A stretch of DNA of 50,193 nucleotides from an uncultured Allomuricauda sp. (GCF_947258355.1 NZ_CAMYIC010000059.1:129648-179840), one strand, 5' to 3'. Shown: positions 7,737 through 17,820, counted from the first letter of the stretch. Made by a program: numbers and translations. Notes: a model not told the origin generated them from the sequence alone.

Positions 7737-10700
7737 TTATTTTTTCATTCCGGGAACTCCCTCTGGTTTTTTGGTCTGCCAGTGAAAGGATTCTGCTTTC
7801 TTCTCAACAGGAGCTACTTCATCAAGCGTATCGGCATCATACACTTTTCCATTTTTAATAACATGGGTGAGTGTATTGGTGTTGCGGATATCCTCCAACG
7901 GGTTTTTATCCATAATTAAGAGGTCGGCCAATTTACCTTCCTCGATACTTCCCAGATCACCATCCAAGCCTAGAGCCTCAGCGCCAAGAATAGTACCTAT
8001 TTTTAGGGCATCCAGGTTTTCCATGCCACCACTGGCCACGGACCAGAGCTCCCAATGGTAACCTAATCCTTGTAACTGACCGTGGCTTCCAACACCACCT
8101 ATTCCATCGTCTTCCACCAAATCTTTCATAAATTCGGCATGTTTAGGGAACACATGTTCTTCGGGCATGAACCAGGCACCTCTTCTACGTGATTTTTGCG
8201 CTAATTCTTCATAGGGTGTAAAATATTGTAGCTTTTTATCGTGATACGGTTGTTCCGTGGCATAGTAATAGTTCTCCGCCCATGGTCCACCGTAAGACAC
8301 CAAAAGGGTAGGGGTGACCGCCATTTTGGATTCGGCAACCGAAAGTACCACATCCTTATAAATGGGATAAATAGGGAACGAGTGCTCGTGCCCTGGGTAT
8401 CCATCCAATAATTGTGTCATGTTCAGTTTAAAATCCAACCCACCTTCCGTGGTAGGCATCAATTCCAGTTCTTTGGCTGCCATAATGATCCATTGTCTCA
8501 TTTGACGATTTCCTACCAAATACATTTTTATACTCTTGGTATCGTAGTACTCACTGTATTGTTTCAACACTTCTTTGGCATGCTCCAAGGATTTGATTTT
8601 ATAGGCCCAATAACCAACCCCGGGTCCAGTGCTGTAAACACGAGGGCCGTGCATCATTCCGGCATCCACCATATCGGAATAGGTCAAAACGTCGGTAGTT
8701 GCCGTTTGTGGATCTCTGGTAGTGGTAACGCCATAGGCCAAATTGGCTGAATAGATCCAAATTTGATTTTTATGGATTCCCCAATTGGGCCACATGTGGG
8801 CATGGGTATCCACAAAGCCTGGAGTAATTGTTTTACCATTGGCATCTATTTCAACGGTTCCCCTGGGTACATCCAAAGACCCCGATGTTCCCACCGCTTT
8901 GATTCGGTTATTTTCAATTAAGATATCACCGTTTTCAATAACCTCATCATTTTTCATGGTGATGATCCTTGCACCTTTGAGCAGTATGGTACCTTCAGGA
9001 ATATCTTTGGTATAGGTTACTTTTACCTTCAACTCATTTGCTGTGTACCCTTTATCTTCTTCCTTGTCTTTTTTATCCTCATCTTTTTCCTCATCCTCAT
9101 CCTTCTCTTTGTCCTTAAGTTTCTCAGCCTCTTTTTTGGCCGTGGCTACACTATCGGCATAGGCTTCGGCTGCTGGGATGTTATATATAAAATGACTTGC
9201 TCCCAAGGACCAATGTACATCTTTGCTGTTACCGGCCCATGCAGGGAATTCACCGCCCATTACGGTAAGTTTTTTGGCTGGAAATGCCGCTTTTTCGGCA
9301 TTGGCCACCGATATTTTAGGCGTTTTCCCGAATTTTGGAATGGTCACTGTGTAAATATCATTGTTGATTTTGGCCAGTGCAGTGGTTCCATCAGGAGATA
9401 TTTTTATTTCCGAAGGTGAAGATGATTTATCCTGTGGTTCTTGGTATTGTTCTGAACCTGGCAGAATATTGTGCCCGCCATTTTTATCGTGAAAACCAAA
9501 AGTGGAAGAACCATAAGTGGTAATACCGCTTAAGGTTAAATGTTCCTTTTGGTCCGTACCGTCCCAACGAATGGAAATCAGATTTTTGCCTTTGTTTAGG
9601 TAAATACGGTTGTCCACTTTGGAGAAATGTGGATTGGAACGGCCTTCCGCTTTATCAATAACTGTTACTTTCCCACCGTCTGCCGAAATCCAGGCCAAAT
9701 CTTCCTGTGCGCCACTGGCCCTCGGCCCAATGGCATCCCTGTAGACTTGGGCAGAACCTTTGGTAAATACAATTCTATTACCATTATAAGACCATGCCGG
9801 GTTACTGTATATGGCCGCTTCTTCCGTTAATTTTTCAACTCTTCCTCGTCCATTCGCGTTTATTTTGTACAAATGTCCCCCGTCCGTTTCCCAAGAGGAA
9901 AATACAATACTTTCTCCATCTGGTGACCAAGTAGGTTGTGCTTCGGTAAAATCGTTCTTGGTTAAACGTTTTGGTGTGCCATCAGGCAAATCCATTACAT
10001 ATAACCTGTTTAGAGCTGTAAACGCCAATTTAGTTCCATCTGGCGAGGGTACTCCATCGCGAATTTGTGTAACCAGTGCTTCAGGGGTATCTTCAATAGG
10101 GTATTTAAACTTGAGTTGTGGTCCCAATTCAATGTTCACATCTACTTCAAAAGGTATTTCTGTGGCTGTGTTGGAGGCAACATTGATCGTATAAATCTTT
10201 CCTCCGTAACTGGCGACCAAATTTTTACTGTCCGGGGTAAAGGCCATTCCTGGCAATACGCCCAAGGGAGCTATGGATTCCTGTTCGTCTCGTTGAACTG
10301 GATAGGCCAACCAACGCTCATCACCATTCTCCAAATTGCGAAGTACAAGTCCGGTTTCTGTTTCAAATCGGCTCCCGTACACCAACCATTTGCCATCGGG
10401 TGAAAGGGTAGGGGTAAAAGCAGAGCCATAACGAGAGGTAATGGTAGATACTCCACCATCATCCATGCTATATGTGCCCAATTGATATTGTGGGAGTTGC
10501 GCGTTATAGTTCCAAGCTCTCATCCTTCGGGAAAAAAAGATGTGCTTACCATCTGGAGAGAACTCAGGATCGATGGTTTTTAAGTTGTCCGGTTTGTCTA
10601 TTAGCTTAGCTCCGCTACCACCATCTTTGTGGTACATATGCAGTTTAATGTTTCTTCGTCCTCGGGCACCCACAATATATTCACCATCTGGACTCCAGTC

Positions 10701-11129
10701 GGCAGAAAAGAAGTTTTGGTTATTATCTTTTGTGATTTGTTTGGTTTCCTCGGATTCCAGTTCCATGGTCCAAATGTTGTCGGAGCCACTTTTATCAGAG
10801 ATAAATACGATGGATTTTCCATCGGGGCTGTACCTTGGATGGACATCATAGGCAATCCCTTCGGTTACTTTGGTGGCTTTTCCTCCTTCTATGGGGATAG
10901 TGTACAAATCGCCCATCATATCAAAAATGATGGTTTTGCCGTCGGGGCTAACATCCAAAGAGAGCCAAGTACCTTCTTTGGTGGTGAAGGAGATGTTTCT
11001 TTCAGGTTCCAAGGGGAGTTCTTTGGTGGCCTTTTTTGTACTGTCGGTTTCTTGTTTCTTGTCTTGGGCAAAAAGCATTGAAACACCCAAAAACATGACT
11101 AACGCCAAGAGGTAGTGGTTTTTTTTCAT
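7737..11129 (-). CDS. Exported PD40 beta-propeller/amidohydrolase fusion
   Basis: A 1130-residue protein with signal peptide (MKKNHYLLALVMFLGVSMLFAQ). Residues ~40-640 carry many WD40-like PD40/TolB repeats (SPDGKSIVFISDKSGSDN, SPDGEYIVGARG, SPDGKWLVYGSRF, SPDGESIVFSSWE). A Lys/Asp/Glu-rich linker lies at ~660-695. An amidohydrolase TIM barrel follows: composite strand near 705-760, HxH in FVDTHAHMW near 776, a later His in YPGHEHSFPIY. Where most amidohydrolases have GTD near the end of the barrel, this one reads GGVGSHGQLQGLGYHWEL (~1010). The C-terminus (LGSIEEGKLADLLIMDKNPLEDI) is typical of the imidazolonepropionase-like branch. Probably a periplasmic hydrolase with a propeller gating or binding domain; substrate unknown. 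Transcribed alone. Confidence 0.88.
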   Translation of the reverse strand: MKKNHYLLALVMFLGVSMLFAQDKKQETDSTKKATKELPLEPERNISFTTKEGTWLSLDVSPDGKTIIFDMMGDLYTIPIEGGKATKVTEGIAYDVHPRYSPDGKSIVFISDKSGSDNIWTMELESEETKQITKDNNQNFFSADWSPDGEYIVGARGRRNIKLHMYHKDGGSGAKLIDKPDNLKTIDPEFSPDGKHIFFSRRMRAWNYNAQLPQYQLGTYSMDDGGVSTITSRYGSAFTPTLSPDGKWLVYGSRFETETGLVLRNLENGDERWLAYPVQRDEQESIAPLGVLPGMAFTPDSKNLVASYGGKIYTINVASNTATEIPFEVDVNIELGPQLKFKYPIEDTPEALVTQIRDGVPSPDGTKLAFTALNRLYVMDLPDGTPKRLTKNDFTEAQPTWSPDGESIVFSSWETDGGHLYKINANGRGRVEKLTEEAAIYSNPAWSYNGNRIVFTKGSAQVYRDAIGPRASGAQEDLAWISADGGKVTVIDKAEGRSNPHFSKVDNRIYLNKGKNLISIRWDGTDQKEHLTLSGITTYGSSTFGFHDKNGGHNILPGSEQYQEPQDKSSSPSEIKISPDGTTALAKINNDIYTVTIPKFGKTPKISVANAEKAAFPAKKLTVMGGEFPAWAGNSKDVHWSLGASHFIYNIPAAEAYADSVATAKKEAEKLKDKEKDEDEEKDEDKKDKEEDKGYTANELKVKVTYTKDIPEGTILLKGARIITMKNDEVIENGDILIENNRIKAVGTSGSLDVPRGTVEIDANGKTITPGFVDTHAHMWPNWGIHKNQIWIYSANLAYGVTTTRDPQTATTDVLTYSDMVDAGMMHGPRVYSTGPGVGYWAYKIKSLEHAKEVLKQYSEYYDTKSIKMYLVGNRQMRQWIIMAAKELELMPTTEGGLDFKLNMTQLLDGYPGHEHSFPIYPIYKDVVLSVAESKMAVTPTLLVSYGGPWAENYYYATEQPYHDKKLQYFTPYEELAQKSRRRGAWFMPEEHVFPKHAEFMKDLVEDDGIGGVGSHGQLQGLGYHWELWSVASGGMENLDALKIGTILGAEALGLDGDLGSIEEGKLADLLIMDKNPLEDIRNTNTLTHVIKNGKVYDADTLDEVAPVEKKAESFHWQTKKPEGVPGMKK

Positions 11130-11384
11130 TTAGTTAGTTTATTGATGACTTAAGCTAACAAGTTATGAAAAATTGGGATATGGTAATGATGGGGCAAGTA
11201 AAGCATTTGTTCAAACTTTGATTCTCAATTATGAGTTTTAATTATAAATCCTCCCATACTGTTGAAATACTTTGAATTTTTTAAGCAAAAACAAATGAAT
11301 TTCTCAAAAGGTTAATGCGAAATAGTCCATGATACTTCTTCATTTCGTACTTAATGTGGACCATCAGCTAAATATTATCTCCAC

Positions 11385-13313
11385 ATGACACAGCCCTCTA
11401 AAAAATGGCTATTTCCATTGTTGTTTTTATTTACCCTACAATTTACGCAGGCTCAACAACAAAGATCTTATGAGGGTCCTCTTCAAATTGGGCCATATTT
11501 GGGAACTGCGAACTACCACTATAAAATCATTGATCTTGACACTGTTTTTGATGGGGATTTTCAACTCCAAAAATCCAATTTGCAAACCTTGGTCAAAAAA
11601 GAGGATTTTACTTTCAACTTTAAAGGATTTTTTGATAACGGGGTACCCAATGGAATTTGGGAATTTCAGTTCGGTGAGTTCCAGACCAATAATCAGACAC
11701 AAGTGGTGAACAATGAATACCGCGTATTGGTAAGCGGTGTGCAAGAGATTGGTGAGGGCCGTCTGAATGAGGGTATTCCTGATGGGCCTTGGACATATAC
11801 GATCAATCAAATCAAAGACTCCAAAATTGAAAAAACATTGTTCAAGAGCAATATTTCCTTTGAAGAAGGGATGCCACAACAAAATTTTCAAATTGAAAAC
11901 GACTCTAGTGTCCTGGTGGGAAGATTGTTGAGGAACGGTCTTGCCCATGACGAATGGTCTTTTTATGGTACGGAGAACGTGGAGGACATAGAGGATTGGT
12001 TTTTTGATGATGGCTTGTTGCGTACGGTACATATAAAATCCGATAATACCTCCACCGAGATTTCGATTTTCGATGAAAATATTTCCGATTACCAAACCAT
12101 ACCCTTAGATGCCGCTTTTATAACATTGCTAAAATCTGTTGTTGACCTAAAAAACAAGGAAAGCCATATTGCCGGTTTATTGGAACAAAATATTGAGTAT
12201 TACAGTAAAGTGAACAGCGTACTCAGCTATTTGGGACTTTCAGACTTTAAGCCAAATATGAAAGTGAGAGTCCCGCATTATCCCTTGGATGACTTGCAAA
12301 GCAAAACCTTGGAACAAATTGCTTCAGATTATCAAAAAGCCACTGTTTTAAGCACATCCATTTTAGAAAATAGCCACCTTAACATTGTAAAGCGAACGGA
12401 CCCTGAAGCTCTTTTTTATTACAATGCTGCACAAAAAATACAAAAGGATTTCCTGCAACCTTTAGAGGTTTTGGCCAATCATATCGATTTAGGAATTGTT
12501 CAATATCAACCAATACCCGAATTGTTGAATAGATTGTGGCCCAACGGAAAGCCTGATAAGGCGATTGTTGTTACAAACGAAGAAGGAGAGGAGCGTACGT
12601 TTCGTTTGCCAAGTTTTAAAGAGTTTGAATATGATGGTGATGATTTACTCTCCGTGGGTGCTTTGACAACCTATGCTAAAATGAGTTTGGAATTTATCAA
12701 AGGTTCCCTTGCCTCCCGTTTAACCAATGAAGAACAGCTGCAGATGCTTAATGGCCTGGAAGAAGAACTCATTGAGCTCAACAACGCCTTGGAACAACAA
12801 TTGGATTCAGTGACGGGACTTTCCAAGGATTATCAAAAAGCATTGTCACAAATAAAAAAGGTTGCAGACAGCGAGCTGAAGACCTATGCCGATACCAAGA
12901 ATCCGAATGAAAAACTGGAACATGGCAAAGAAGCTAAGCTCTGTCTCATTCAATTAAAATCTCTTGCAGCCCAAATTATAAAGCTACCTCGCGACCAGGA
13001 GGCCATCAAGAAAAAGTACACGGATGCGGTATGGAATCCATTTATGGCCAATGTGATGGAAGAGGAGGTGAAAAAACGAATTGTGAGTGCTTACGAAGAT
13101 GTTTTGATTCCTTACTTCATAAAAATGGTGACAGAAGAATTAACATGTGATAATGTTAGTCCATTGAACATTCAAATGGTGAACACCTATGAGCGTATAG
13201 TGGAATTGCGAACCAAGGAAACACGAAAGTTGGAGCGTAGACTGAGGAGGGAAGAAAATCCCATAGAAGTTTTGAAGTTGCTCAATGTGCAATCAACCCC
13301 TAAAAACCAATAG
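11385..13313 (+). CDS. Exported protein with YwqK/MORN-like repeats and helical domain
   Basis: A 642-residue protein with signal peptide (KKWLFPLLFLFTLQFTQAQ). The N-terminal third (about 30-230) contains repeated 'NGVPNGIWEFQFGEF', 'EGIPDGPWTYTI', 'NGLAHDEWSFYG' units, the YwqK/MORN-like G-x-W pattern of short hairpins. The remainder is mostly helical and charged, without a recognised domain. It starts a three-gene operon: the DUF2490 barrel begins 2 bases after its stop and a MORN protein follows. This suggests a periplasmic component acting with an outer-membrane protein. I do not recognise the whole protein as a named family. Confidence 0.7.
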   Translation: MTQPSKKWLFPLLFLFTLQFTQAQQQRSYEGPLQIGPYLGTANYHYKIIDLDTVFDGDFQLQKSNLQTLVKKEDFTFNFKGFFDNGVPNGIWEFQFGEFQTNNQTQVVNNEYRVLVSGVQEIGEGRLNEGIPDGPWTYTINQIKDSKIEKTLFKSNISFEEGMPQQNFQIENDSSVLVGRLLRNGLAHDEWSFYGTENVEDIEDWFFDDGLLRTVHIKSDNTSTEISIFDENISDYQTIPLDAAFITLLKSVVDLKNKESHIAGLLEQNIEYYSKVNSVLSYLGLSDFKPNMKVRVPHYPLDDLQSKTLEQIASDYQKATVLSTSILENSHLNIVKRTDPEALFYYNAAQKIQKDFLQPLEVLANHIDLGIVQYQPIPELLNRLWPNGKPDKAIVVTNEEGEERTFRLPSFKEFEYDGDDLLSVGALTTYAKMSLEFIKGSLASRLTNEEQLQMLNGLEEELIELNNALEQQLDSVTGLSKDYQKALSQIKKVADSELKTYADTKNPNEKLEHGKEAKLCLIQLKSLAAQIIKLPRDQEAIKKKYTDAVWNPFMANVMEEEVKKRIVSAYEDVLIPYFIKMVTEELTCDNVSPLNIQMVNTYERIVELRTKETRKLERRLRREENPIEVLKLLNVQSTPKNQ

Positions 13314-13315
13314 GA

Positions 13316-14143
13316 ATGAGCAGTTTTAAAAGTAGCTTTTTGGTGGTTGTTTTGTTTGTTTTGGGTGTGGGTGCCGTTCTAGGCCAAGAAATGGAACCTG
13401 AAGTTTTACCAGAGACTTCACAGTACAAAGACCCAAAGACCAAGGTTTGGTTCAATACTTATGGAAATATCAGGATTGGAAAACGTTTCTTTTGGGACGC
13501 TCAAACCCATTTTAGGTTTCAGGAGACCAAAAACACACCCTTTATAGGGCAAATTGGTCAAATTTATAACCGACATGCCATTGGTTATATTTTTGATAAA
13601 AAGACCAATTTCAGATTGGGCGGTGTGGTACGAATCAATTTTAATACCGATGAAGATTCGGAGGATAGAAATGTAGTTCCCGAATGGCGTATTTGGCACC
13701 AATATCAATTTGCCATGCCTTTTTACTCTGCCATGCTGTATCACCGTATTCGTATTGAGCATAGGTGGACCCAAGGTTTTGCCGAGGATAGTGATTATAT
13801 CTTCCGAAACCGCTGGAGATATATGTTTAGGGCCAAAATACCTTTGAACAATACCAAACTGAGTCCTAAAACATTGTACGTTTCCCCAGAGGCGGAATTG
13901 ATTATGCAAAGTGGAAAAGAAGTTGTCGCCAGTCCTATGGAGGACCTTCGTTTAACAACAACCATCGGGTATATTGTAACCCCGAGGTTAACCTTTGCCG
14001 CAGGTATTATGTATTCCCAAGGACAGGAAAGATATAATGGTGGGTATTACCAGCAGGGATGGACATTACGTTTCCATATGTACTTCTCGCCGGATTTTAG
14101 AAGAGTAAAAAATAAGTTACCGGACGTCCATTTGACCGATTAA
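13316..14143 (+). CDS. DUF2490 outer-membrane beta-barrel protein
   Basis: A 275-residue exported protein (signal peptide ending AVLGQ). It has the DUF2490 pattern: WFNTYGNIRIGKRFFWDAQTHFRFQE, FRLGGVVRINF, a cluster of YHRIRIEHRWTQGF, FRNRWRYMFRAKIPL and a C-terminal aromatic strand QGWTLRFHMYF. Alternating polar/aromatic residues and the terminal strand indicate a small outer-membrane barrel. It is the middle gene of the operon (2 bases after the YwqK-like gene, 13 bases before the MORN gene). DUF2490 function is not established. Confidence 0.82.
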   Translation: MSSFKSSFLVVVLFVLGVGAVLGQEMEPEVLPETSQYKDPKTKVWFNTYGNIRIGKRFFWDAQTHFRFQETKNTPFIGQIGQIYNRHAIGYIFDKKTNFRLGGVVRINFNTDEDSEDRNVVPEWRIWHQYQFAMPFYSAMLYHRIRIEHRWTQGFAEDSDYIFRNRWRYMFRAKIPLNNTKLSPKTLYVSPEAELIMQSGKEVVASPMEDLRLTTTIGYIVTPRLTFAAGIMYSQGQERYNGGYYQQGWTLRFHMYFSPDFRRVKNKLPDVHLTD

Positions 14144-14156
14144 TACGTACCTAAGA

Positions 14157-15023
14157 ATGAAACCAAGCAATCTGCTCATGAAATTTAAAAGATACGCTCC
14201 CTATATTCTTTTGGCCATTTTAGCCGTGGGAACACTGTTCTTTGTTTCTAAATCCGTTCAACTACAAAAAGAGCTTACAGCGGTAAGGAATGATAATATG
14301 CTCATTTCTGAAAAAATTGACTCCTACGAAGAACTGATGAAGATAGATTCGTTGTTGCTTCTAGGCGATTACGATGCTGCCATAGCCTCTTACAGTGCTT
14401 CCATGGATTCTGAAGAAGAAAACAACATGGTAATTCCGTTACGGATTGCATTGGCGGAAAAATTAATGAAAAACAAGATACCAGCAACTCCTACTCCCCA
14501 AAGCCCAATTTCCGAGAAAGATACATTGCCAAAATCCAATTGGTCCGAAGAAGTTGCCGTTAGAAAATATGATTCCCTTAATTTTTCCCTGGAAAAGACC
14601 AAAGTTCAATTGACTCGCCTAAAAAAGCAGCTACAACAAAAATCCTATGGGGAATACTTGACCTTTAAAAGCAAGAAAGGCACGCAAATGCACTATATCG
14701 GTCAAGTTAAAGATGGAAAGGCCCATGGCTTTGGAGTGGCCTTATTGGATACAGGTAGCAGATACGAAGGTGATTGGAAAAACAACCAACGTCATGGAGA
14801 GGGAACCTTTTATTGGCCAGATGGGGAATACTATGTAGGCGGTTACGAAAATGACAAACGTAACGGTTATGGAACTTACTATTGGCCCAATGGTGAAAAA
14901 TACACAGGTGAATGGGAAAACGATAAGCGTAGCGGTTCTGGAAAATTTTATGATTCAGAGGGCGATGTGGTCGCAGGAGGCGAGTGGGATGATGATAAGC
15001 TAGTGCAGGTAAACGAAAAATAA
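14157..15023 (+). CDS. Inner-membrane coiled-coil MORN-repeat protein
   Basis: A 288-residue protein with a membrane helix near the N-terminus (YAPYILLAILAVGTLFFV), a helical/coiled-coil stretch at ~30-165 (LQKELTAVRNDNMLISEKIDSYEELM; SLEKTKVQLTRLKKQLQQK), and four consecutive MORN repeats at ~185-280. These repeats are YIGQVKDGKAHGFGVALLD, YEGDWKNNQRHGEGTFYWP, YVGGYENDKRNGYGTYYWP and YTGEWENDKRSGSGKFYDS. MORN repeats make extended beta-hairpin rods that bind lipid or protein. Anchored inside with its repeats in the periplasm, it may partner the two preceding products. Last gene of the operon. Confidence 0.88.
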   Translation: MKPSNLLMKFKRYAPYILLAILAVGTLFFVSKSVQLQKELTAVRNDNMLISEKIDSYEELMKIDSLLLLGDYDAAIASYSASMDSEEENNMVIPLRIALAEKLMKNKIPATPTPQSPISEKDTLPKSNWSEEVAVRKYDSLNFSLEKTKVQLTRLKKQLQQKSYGEYLTFKSKKGTQMHYIGQVKDGKAHGFGVALLDTGSRYEGDWKNNQRHGEGTFYWPDGEYYVGGYENDKRNGYGTYYWPNGEKYTGEWENDKRSGSGKFYDSEGDVVAGGEWDDDKLVQVNEK

Positions 15024-15118
15024 TGGCCATTTTAGGGTCGAACCCTTTGATTGATTTTTAAAGCCGGTTTATGTTTTATGGGTATCTTTAATGGGTATAT
15101 TCCATAAAAATAATCCAT

Positions 15119-15742
15119 ATGAATCGAAGGTTGCTATTAAGTTTGATCGGGATAAGTCCTTTGGCTTTGATTTCTTCCAAAATCCCCACCCAAAACCCCG
15201 TTTTGCTTAATCTTATCAAGAGGTGGAAACAATCCAAAACATATACTTTGGCCGTTCTGGAGACCATGCCTGCGGAACACTTGGAATATGCACCTTCGGA
15301 TGCTCAAATGAGTTTTGCACAACATTTTATGCACTTGGGACTGGTAAATAATTTTTACCTCGGAATTTTAACGGCATCCAAAACCTATCCAAACGTACAA
15401 GAACTTCTACAAGCTGACTTTTTAATTCCACGACCCGACCCCATTAACCTATTTCAACCGGATACTTTGCAGAAAAGGGATTCTTCCGAAAATCAAGAAA
15501 TGGTTTATGATTATGTTGCCGAAACTTTTGATTATGTTATAAAAAGTCTAGAAAACATAAGCGATACAGCATTGACAGCGGGAATTGATAAAGTTAAACC
15601 TGAGTTTTTGGCAAACCACACCAATTTGGACCTAATTTTAAGGGGTGACAGCCATACCGCTCATCATCGGGCACAGGCTGTTTCATATCTCAGAATGAAC
15701 GGCATCAGACCTCCCGGATATACCAGTTATCACAAGTTTTAA
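15119..15742 (+). CDS. DinB-like four-helix protein
   Basis: A 207-residue protein with a short hydrophobic N-terminus (LLLSLIGISPLALISS) that may be a signal peptide or anchor. The rest follows the DinB/YfiT metal-binding four-helix fold: NLIKRWKQSKTYTLAVLETMPAEHLEYAP, then FAQHFMHLGLVNNFYLG, and the C-terminal His cluster DSHTAHHRAQAVSYLRMNGIRPPGY. The His in HFMHLG and those in HTAHH are the likely metal ligands. DinB-fold proteins act as thiol transferases or hydrolases, but this branch is uncharacterised. Convergent with the AraC-TPR gene, 14 bases from its end. Confidence 0.85.
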   Translation: MNRRLLLSLIGISPLALISSKIPTQNPVLLNLIKRWKQSKTYTLAVLETMPAEHLEYAPSDAQMSFAQHFMHLGLVNNFYLGILTASKTYPNVQELLQADFLIPRPDPINLFQPDTLQKRDSSENQEMVYDYVAETFDYVIKSLENISDTALTAGIDKVKPEFLANHTNLDLILRGDSHTAHHRAQAVSYLRMNGIRPPGYTSYHKF

Positions 15743-15756
15743 GAGGCAGGGCAAGC

Positions 15757-17820
15757 TTACAACAATCCTTTTTCCTCCAGAGTTTCCTCCAATCGATCAT
15801 GGTTCTCCCAAAACCGGTCTTCTATTTTTTGGATAACCGCATCATAGCCCGCATAGGATTTTAGGGAATCCAATACTGGGTCCATGGTCATAAACAAGAT
15901 CATCCAATACATAAAATGGTTTTTGGTCGAAAATTCTTCGTATTGTTCAATGGCTTCTGCATACTTGCCTTCATAGGCATATAAAACTGCCATGCTAGCG
16001 GGTTGGTATATGGACTGATCATTCTCACAATATTCCGCATATGCGGCAATTAGGCTGTCCGCCTCTTCCTGATGTCCCATTTTTTCGTAGGTGTATCCAA
16101 TCTTTATGTCTTCTTGCGGATATATTCCCAAACCTTGCGATTTTCTTATATCGCTGAAGGGTTTATAGTAATGATAAGCACTATCATATTCTTTCTGAAA
16201 ATAGTGCAACTTGGCTACCTCCTGTAAAATGTCGAGCCGAGTGGTATCTTTTCTTAATTCGCGTTTTAAGCTATTCAATGTCTGATTAATGTCCTTGTTT
16301 TTGGCATATCGGATATAGGCTTTCAAGTAAGGAGCATATGGGTTGTCGGGATTGATTTCAAGTGACTTATCGATATATAACAAGGCTTCATCCGTAAATC
16401 CGGCTTGAACAAGTGCATTACTCAGGTGGAGATAGGTATAGCTTTGCGTGATATTGTTTTCTGAGACATCCAACTGAATACCCTTTAGCGCATATTCCAA
16501 ATATTTTCCGGTATTGGGGAGGGCATTGGAGTAAATGGAAGATAAGATATTGACCACCCCCGAAGAATTGGGGTTGTATTCCAGAGCTTTTTCCAAATGC
16601 GGAACTGCCAATCTGTAATCTCCAATATGCATATAATACAGAGCCTTTGCAATTAAGCTTTCTGTCAGTTTGGAATCGTGTAAAAGCGCTTTGTCCGCAT
16701 AATTGTTGATGGTTTCGGTATACTGTTTTTCCTTTTTGTAGAGGTCGAGATAATAATAGGCAATGGCCAAATCCGCATAGACCAAGGCAAATTGTGGATC
16801 TTCTTCAATGGCTTTTTCAAATAACGGTATGGCTTCCAAAAGACCATCAATGGTCTCTCGATTAAAAGGTTCTTGGGCCTGAAGGTAATAATCGTAGGCC
16901 ACCAGATTGTCCGTTGGTTTTTTATCGATTTGTTCCAGTTCGGATGCGGTGACCTTGGCTTCGATGGCATCGGCTATTTTTTTGGCCACCTCGTTCTGAA
17001 GCGCAAAAATATCAACTACTTGATGCGTATACTGCTCTCCCCAAACCCGGGTGTCGGTTACGGCATCTATCAATTGAATATTGAGCAACACCTGGTCATC
17101 AACTTTTTGCCCGCTCCCTTCCACGATGTAGTTTACATCAAGTTCAGCGGCAATCTCTGCTATGTTTTTGTCGGAATTCCGATATTTTTCCACCGATGTA
17201 CGACTGATGACCCGTAAATCTTCAATTTTTTGAAGGTTGCCCAAAGATGCCTCCATCAAACCATTTACAAAATACAGATTGGTGGAATCACTGCTCTCAT
17301 TTTTAAACGGAAGTACGGCAATTGACTTTTCCAAGTCTGTTTTCTTTTCCAGACCATTGGTGGGAGGGGAGAAGGGCTCCAGAACATAAACAATGCCACC
17401 GAGAACTAGAATAGACAAAGCCAGGATCGCCCATTTGTATTTTTTCAGAAATGGTGTGGATGTTTCCTCCTTTTTTTCTTCAAAACCCGGTTTGCCCACT
17501 TCACCGGGAGGATAACCATAGTGTTCCCTAAAACATTTTATAAAATAGGAGGTGCTGCCAAAACCTACCCGGTATGACACCTCAGAAACCGTAAGATCGG
17601 AATCTTGCAACAATTCCATGGCCTCCTCCAATCGGATTTGCCTAATAAATTGACTGGCAGATAACTGGGTCTGCTTTTTGCATTTGCGAAGCAGACTGGA
17701 ACGACTCATGTACATGGCCTTGGCCAATTCGGACACCCCAAAGTGCTCATCGCTCAGATGCTCTAGAACTATGACTTTGGCCTCCTCGGTAAATTTTTGC
17801 CCTTTTGGTTTGTCTAGCAT
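15757..17820 (-). CDS. Membrane AraC-type regulator with TolB-like and TPR sensor
   Basis: A 687-residue one-component regulator. Residues ~5-105 are an AraC helix-turn-helix domain (FGVSELAKAMYMSRSSLLRKCKK; TVSEVSYRVGFGSTSYFIKCFREHYGYPPGE). A single membrane helix follows at ~128-150 (YKWAILALSILVLGGIVYVL). Residues ~165-290 resemble the TolB/FlgO-like domain found beside adenylate cyclases (KSIAVLPFKNESSDSTNLYFVNGL...LRVISRTSVEKYRNS...YIVEGSGQKVDDQVLLNIQLIDA). The rest is TPRs. The DNA-binding part is therefore cytosolic and the sensor periplasmic. It is divergent from the ankyrin lipoprotein and acyltransferase, with phased direct repeats in between, so those are probably its targets. Confidence 0.87.
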   Translation of the reverse strand: MLDKPKGQKFTEEAKVIVLEHLSDEHFGVSELAKAMYMSRSSLLRKCKKQTQLSASQFIRQIRLEEAMELLQDSDLTVSEVSYRVGFGSTSYFIKCFREHYGYPPGEVGKPGFEEKKEETSTPFLKKYKWAILALSILVLGGIVYVLEPFSPPTNGLEKKTDLEKSIAVLPFKNESSDSTNLYFVNGLMEASLGNLQKIEDLRVISRTSVEKYRNSDKNIAEIAAELDVNYIVEGSGQKVDDQVLLNIQLIDAVTDTRVWGEQYTHQVVDIFALQNEVAKKIADAIEAKVTASELEQIDKKPTDNLVAYDYYLQAQEPFNRETIDGLLEAIPLFEKAIEEDPQFALVYADLAIAYYYLDLYKKEKQYTETINNYADKALLHDSKLTESLIAKALYYMHIGDYRLAVPHLEKALEYNPNSSGVVNILSSIYSNALPNTGKYLEYALKGIQLDVSENNITQSYTYLHLSNALVQAGFTDEALLYIDKSLEINPDNPYAPYLKAYIRYAKNKDINQTLNSLKRELRKDTTRLDILQEVAKLHYFQKEYDSAYHYYKPFSDIRKSQGLGIYPQEDIKIGYTYEKMGHQEEADSLIAAYAEYCENDQSIYQPASMAVLYAYEGKYAEAIEQYEEFSTKNHFMYWMILFMTMDPVLDSLKSYAGYDAVIQKIEDRFWENHDRLEETLEEKGLL

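Noticed and set aside
11436..12095. 219-residue minus-strand open frame
   Set aside because: Antisense shadow of the YwqK-like gene; no signal peptide, motif or promoter.
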